Source: an uncultured Hyphomicrobiales bacterium (GTDB taxonomy: Bacteria; Pseudomonadota; Alphaproteobacteria; Rhizobiales; Beijerinckiaceae). Taken from it: a stretch of 8,063 nucleotides of DNA. The translations under genes were made by a program, and so were the position numbers. Where the stretch lies: contig CAIZGQ010000604.1 of the NCBI GenBank assembly GCA_903932565.1, forward strand, positions 1-8,063, in the 5' to 3' direction. The notes below the pieces were generated by a model. That model was not told the origin of the DNA, did not search any database, and saw only the letters and a program-made list of their open reading frames with translations. Shown here piece by piece: positions 6,855 to 8,063 of this stretch (positions are counted from its first letter, which is position 1; every line of letters begins with the position of its first letter).

Positions 6855-6860
6855 TTCCCC
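6855..6860 (-). promoter_or_regulatory. Ribosome-binding site deciding the alpha/beta hydrolase start
   Basis: GGGGAA on the minus strand lies four bases before the ATG at 6850. It would be inside the coding region if the upstream TTG at 6862 were used, so it favours the ATG. The spacing is slightly short but workable. Confidence 0.45.
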
Positions 6861-6892
6861 AATGCTTTGTCAGAAGATGCCTTTCCCGACAG

Positions 6893-7897
6893 TTATTTCG
6901 TCGGCAGAAAGCTCTCATCATAATATTTTGTCAGATCCGGTTTGGCGTCGCTCTGTCCCATATCCATGATGGATTGCGCGATGACCTGCATGGCTTGCGG
7001 GTCAAACTTGCCCGTCAGATTGTAATGCGGCATCAAGAGATCATACAGCTTGCCGGAAAGATCAGCGCTCATGTCGAGCACCTCGCTTGCGATTTTGACT
7101 GATTCCGCACGGTGGGTCTTCATATAAGCAAGCCCATCAAACCAGCATGTCATGAAGCGTTTGACGCTATCAGGATTGCTCGCAATGATTTTATCCGTCG
7201 CGTATGTCACATGGATATGAAAGTGCGGCACGACCTTGCCAAACCTGACAAGTGTCCGCCCGCTGCCCTCTTCTTCCATATGTCCGGCTGTCCCGGCTTC
7301 CACAACCATGGCATCGATCTGATGGGTTTTCAGCGCAGCTGTTTGCGCGCTGAAGCTGCCAAGCGGAAGCATCGACATGCCATCGCGACCCCAGCCTTGC
7401 TGGAGCGACAGCGTGTTGGCGGCCCATTCGGTCAGCGACCCCTTTGTCGACATGCTGACTCGCTTGCCGCGCAGCTCGGCCAGATCCTTGATCGGCCCGT
7501 CCTTCAAAACGACGAGCGCCAAATCTTCCGGCGCATCTGCCATCGCGGCGATGGCTTTTTCTGGCGCTCCTTTGACGAGAAAGCCAAACTCGGGGCCCGC
7601 GCCGAGTCCGATATCAACACTGTCGGCCGTCATGGCGCGGTGCAGCTGCGCGCTGCCACTGAAAATGAATTTCTCCACGTCAACGCCGGCGGCTTTACAG
7701 GTTCCCGACTGGATCGCGACATCGAGTGGCACAAATGAATAAGCCGGCTGTGAGATACCGACGCGGAGCGCTGAGGCAGCAAAGCTCGGGGTCGCAAGAA
7801 TCATTGCCAGAAGCGAGACCACGCCGATGGAGACTGACGCCAATCGACGTGCCGCCCGGGTGCTGACACATTTGGTTTTGAATTGTTGGGCCTTCAT
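6893..7897 (-). CDS. ABC transporter substrate-binding protein (NMT1/SsuA-like)
   Basis: A secreted ligand-binding protein of 334 residues. Residues 1-40 form a long signal peptide: a basic n-region (Lys2, Lys7, Lys9, Arg14, Arg17, Arg18), a hydrophobic core at about 21-36 and a probable cut after S-F-A at 38-40. The mature part starts with LRVGISQPAYSFVPLDVAIQSG (read from 44 on), the standard first strand and helix of NMT1/SsuA-like proteins. GSAQLHRAMTADSVDIGLGAGPEF (81-104) is the ligand-pocket segment, and DLAELRGKRVSMSTKGS (138-154) is the usual hinge-side pattern. It ends in TKYYDESFLPTK. It differs clearly from the binding protein at 215-1258, so the two probably bind different ligands. 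It begins 15 bases after the stop of another binding-protein gene and leads into two hydrolase genes after 42 bases. No ATPase or permease for it is visible on this strand. Confidence 0.9.
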   Translation of the reverse strand: MKAQQFKTKCVSTRAARRLASVSIGVVSLLAMILATPSFAASALRVGISQPAYSFVPLDVAIQSGTCKAAGVDVEKFIFSGSAQLHRAMTADSVDIGLGAGPEFGFLVKGAPEKAIAAMADAPEDLALVVLKDGPIKDLAELRGKRVSMSTKGSLTEWAANTLSLQQGWGRDGMSMLPLGSFSAQTAALKTHQIDAMVVEAGTAGHMEEEGSGRTLVRFGKVVPHFHIHVTYATDKIIASNPDSVKRFMTCWFDGLAYMKTHRAESVKIASEVLDMSADLSGKLYDLLMPHYNLTGKFDPQAMQVIAQSIMDMGQSDAKPDLTKYYDESFLPTK

Positions 7898-7900
7898 GGG

Positions 7901-7907
7901 TTCCTCC
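7901..7907 (-). promoter_or_regulatory. Strong ribosome-binding site for the minus-strand binding protein
   Basis: GGAGGAA on the minus strand, with GGAGG ending five bases before the ATG at 7897, is the best Shine-Dalgarno match in the window. It lies in the 15-base gap after the preceding stop codon (7913-7915). It suggests this binding protein is made in excess over its neighbours, as is usual for periplasmic binding proteins. Confidence 0.7.
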
Positions 7908-7912
7908 AGAGT

Positions 7913-8063
7913 TTATTGTTGTAGTGACGCTAGGGCACGTTGATAAAACTGCCCTCCGTAATATTTTGTGATCGGTGGGTGGTCTTGCAGGCCCCGAAAG
8001 TTCGCCCGTAAGGACAAGACTTTTTCCATCCCCGGGATATCCAGTGCTGCATCTGGCCGGAAG
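7913..8063 (-). CDS. C-terminal end of another substrate-binding protein (partial)
   Basis: An open frame runs in from the right edge and ends at TAA (7913-7915), giving 49 residues. It contains LDIPGMEKVLSLRANF (residues 7-22 of the fragment) and then ITKYYGGQFYQRAL. The GM..VL.LR helix followed by a P.-KYY-..F tail is the usual C-terminus of NMT1-like binding proteins. The downstream protein ends with LTKYYDESF at the matching place, so the two are likely distant paralogues. The frame has no stop over the whole visible stretch and its spacing to the next gene (15 bases, filled by that gene's ribosome-binding site) fits an operon. At only 49 residues the call is a moderate one; the N-terminal part lies outside the window. 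Confidence 0.72.
   Translation of the reverse strand, partial: FRPDAALDIPGMEKVLSLRANFRGLQDHPPITKYYGGQFYQRALASLQQ

Noticed and set aside
7112..7738. Plus-strand open frame of 208 codons
   Set aside because: It lies wholly antisense to the binding-protein gene, is rich in His, Arg and Cys in a way typical of shadow frames, and shows no domain.

Overview
The window is ordinary protein-coding DNA of moderately high G+C, packed into two convergent gene sets. It looks like a proteobacterium, most likely an alphaproteobacterium of the Rhizobiales type. That assignment rests on codon choice, the abundance of NMT1/THI5-type periplasmic binding proteins and the operon style, so it is an inference. I see no rRNA, tRNA, insertion sequence, CRISPR array, phage gene or obviously foreign segment.

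Plus strand, 215-5108: a five-gene operon encodes (1) a secreted NMT1/THI5-like substrate-binding protein, (2) a short-chain dehydrogenase/reductase (SDR), (3) a dihydroorotase/allantoinase/hydantoinase-type cyclic amidohydrolase, (4) an SsuB/TauB-type ABC ATPase and (5) an SsuC/TauC-type ABC permease. The last three junctions are all 4-base ATGA stop/start overlaps, so the two enzymes and the transporter core are probably translated as one coupled unit. The 214 bases before the operon hold no convincing gene, only a weak hairpin and a short direct repeat.

Minus strand, 8063-5123 (reading leftward): the operon enters from beyond the right edge with the last 49 codons of a substrate-binding protein. 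It continues with a second, complete substrate-binding protein, an alpha/beta hydrolase resembling 2,6-dihydroxypseudooxynicotine hydrolase, and an isochorismatase-fold hydrolase. The two operons meet tail to tail with 14 bases between stop codons.

Taken together the window looks like an uptake-and-degradation locus for a small, probably nitrogen-containing cyclic compound. Binding proteins and the ABC importer would bring it in, the cyclic amidohydrolase would open a cyclic amide or imide, the SDR would oxidise or reduce an alcohol or carbonyl, and the two minus-strand hydrolases would cut the products. The substrate cannot be read from the sequence.

The most notable detail is that two of the four enzymes lack the usual catalytic residue of their family. 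The SDR has Gly-Gly where the active-site Ser is expected, and the isochorismatase-fold protein has Gly where the nucleophilic Cys of amidases sits, as in true isochorismatases. Both substitutions lie in otherwise intact, well-conserved proteins.
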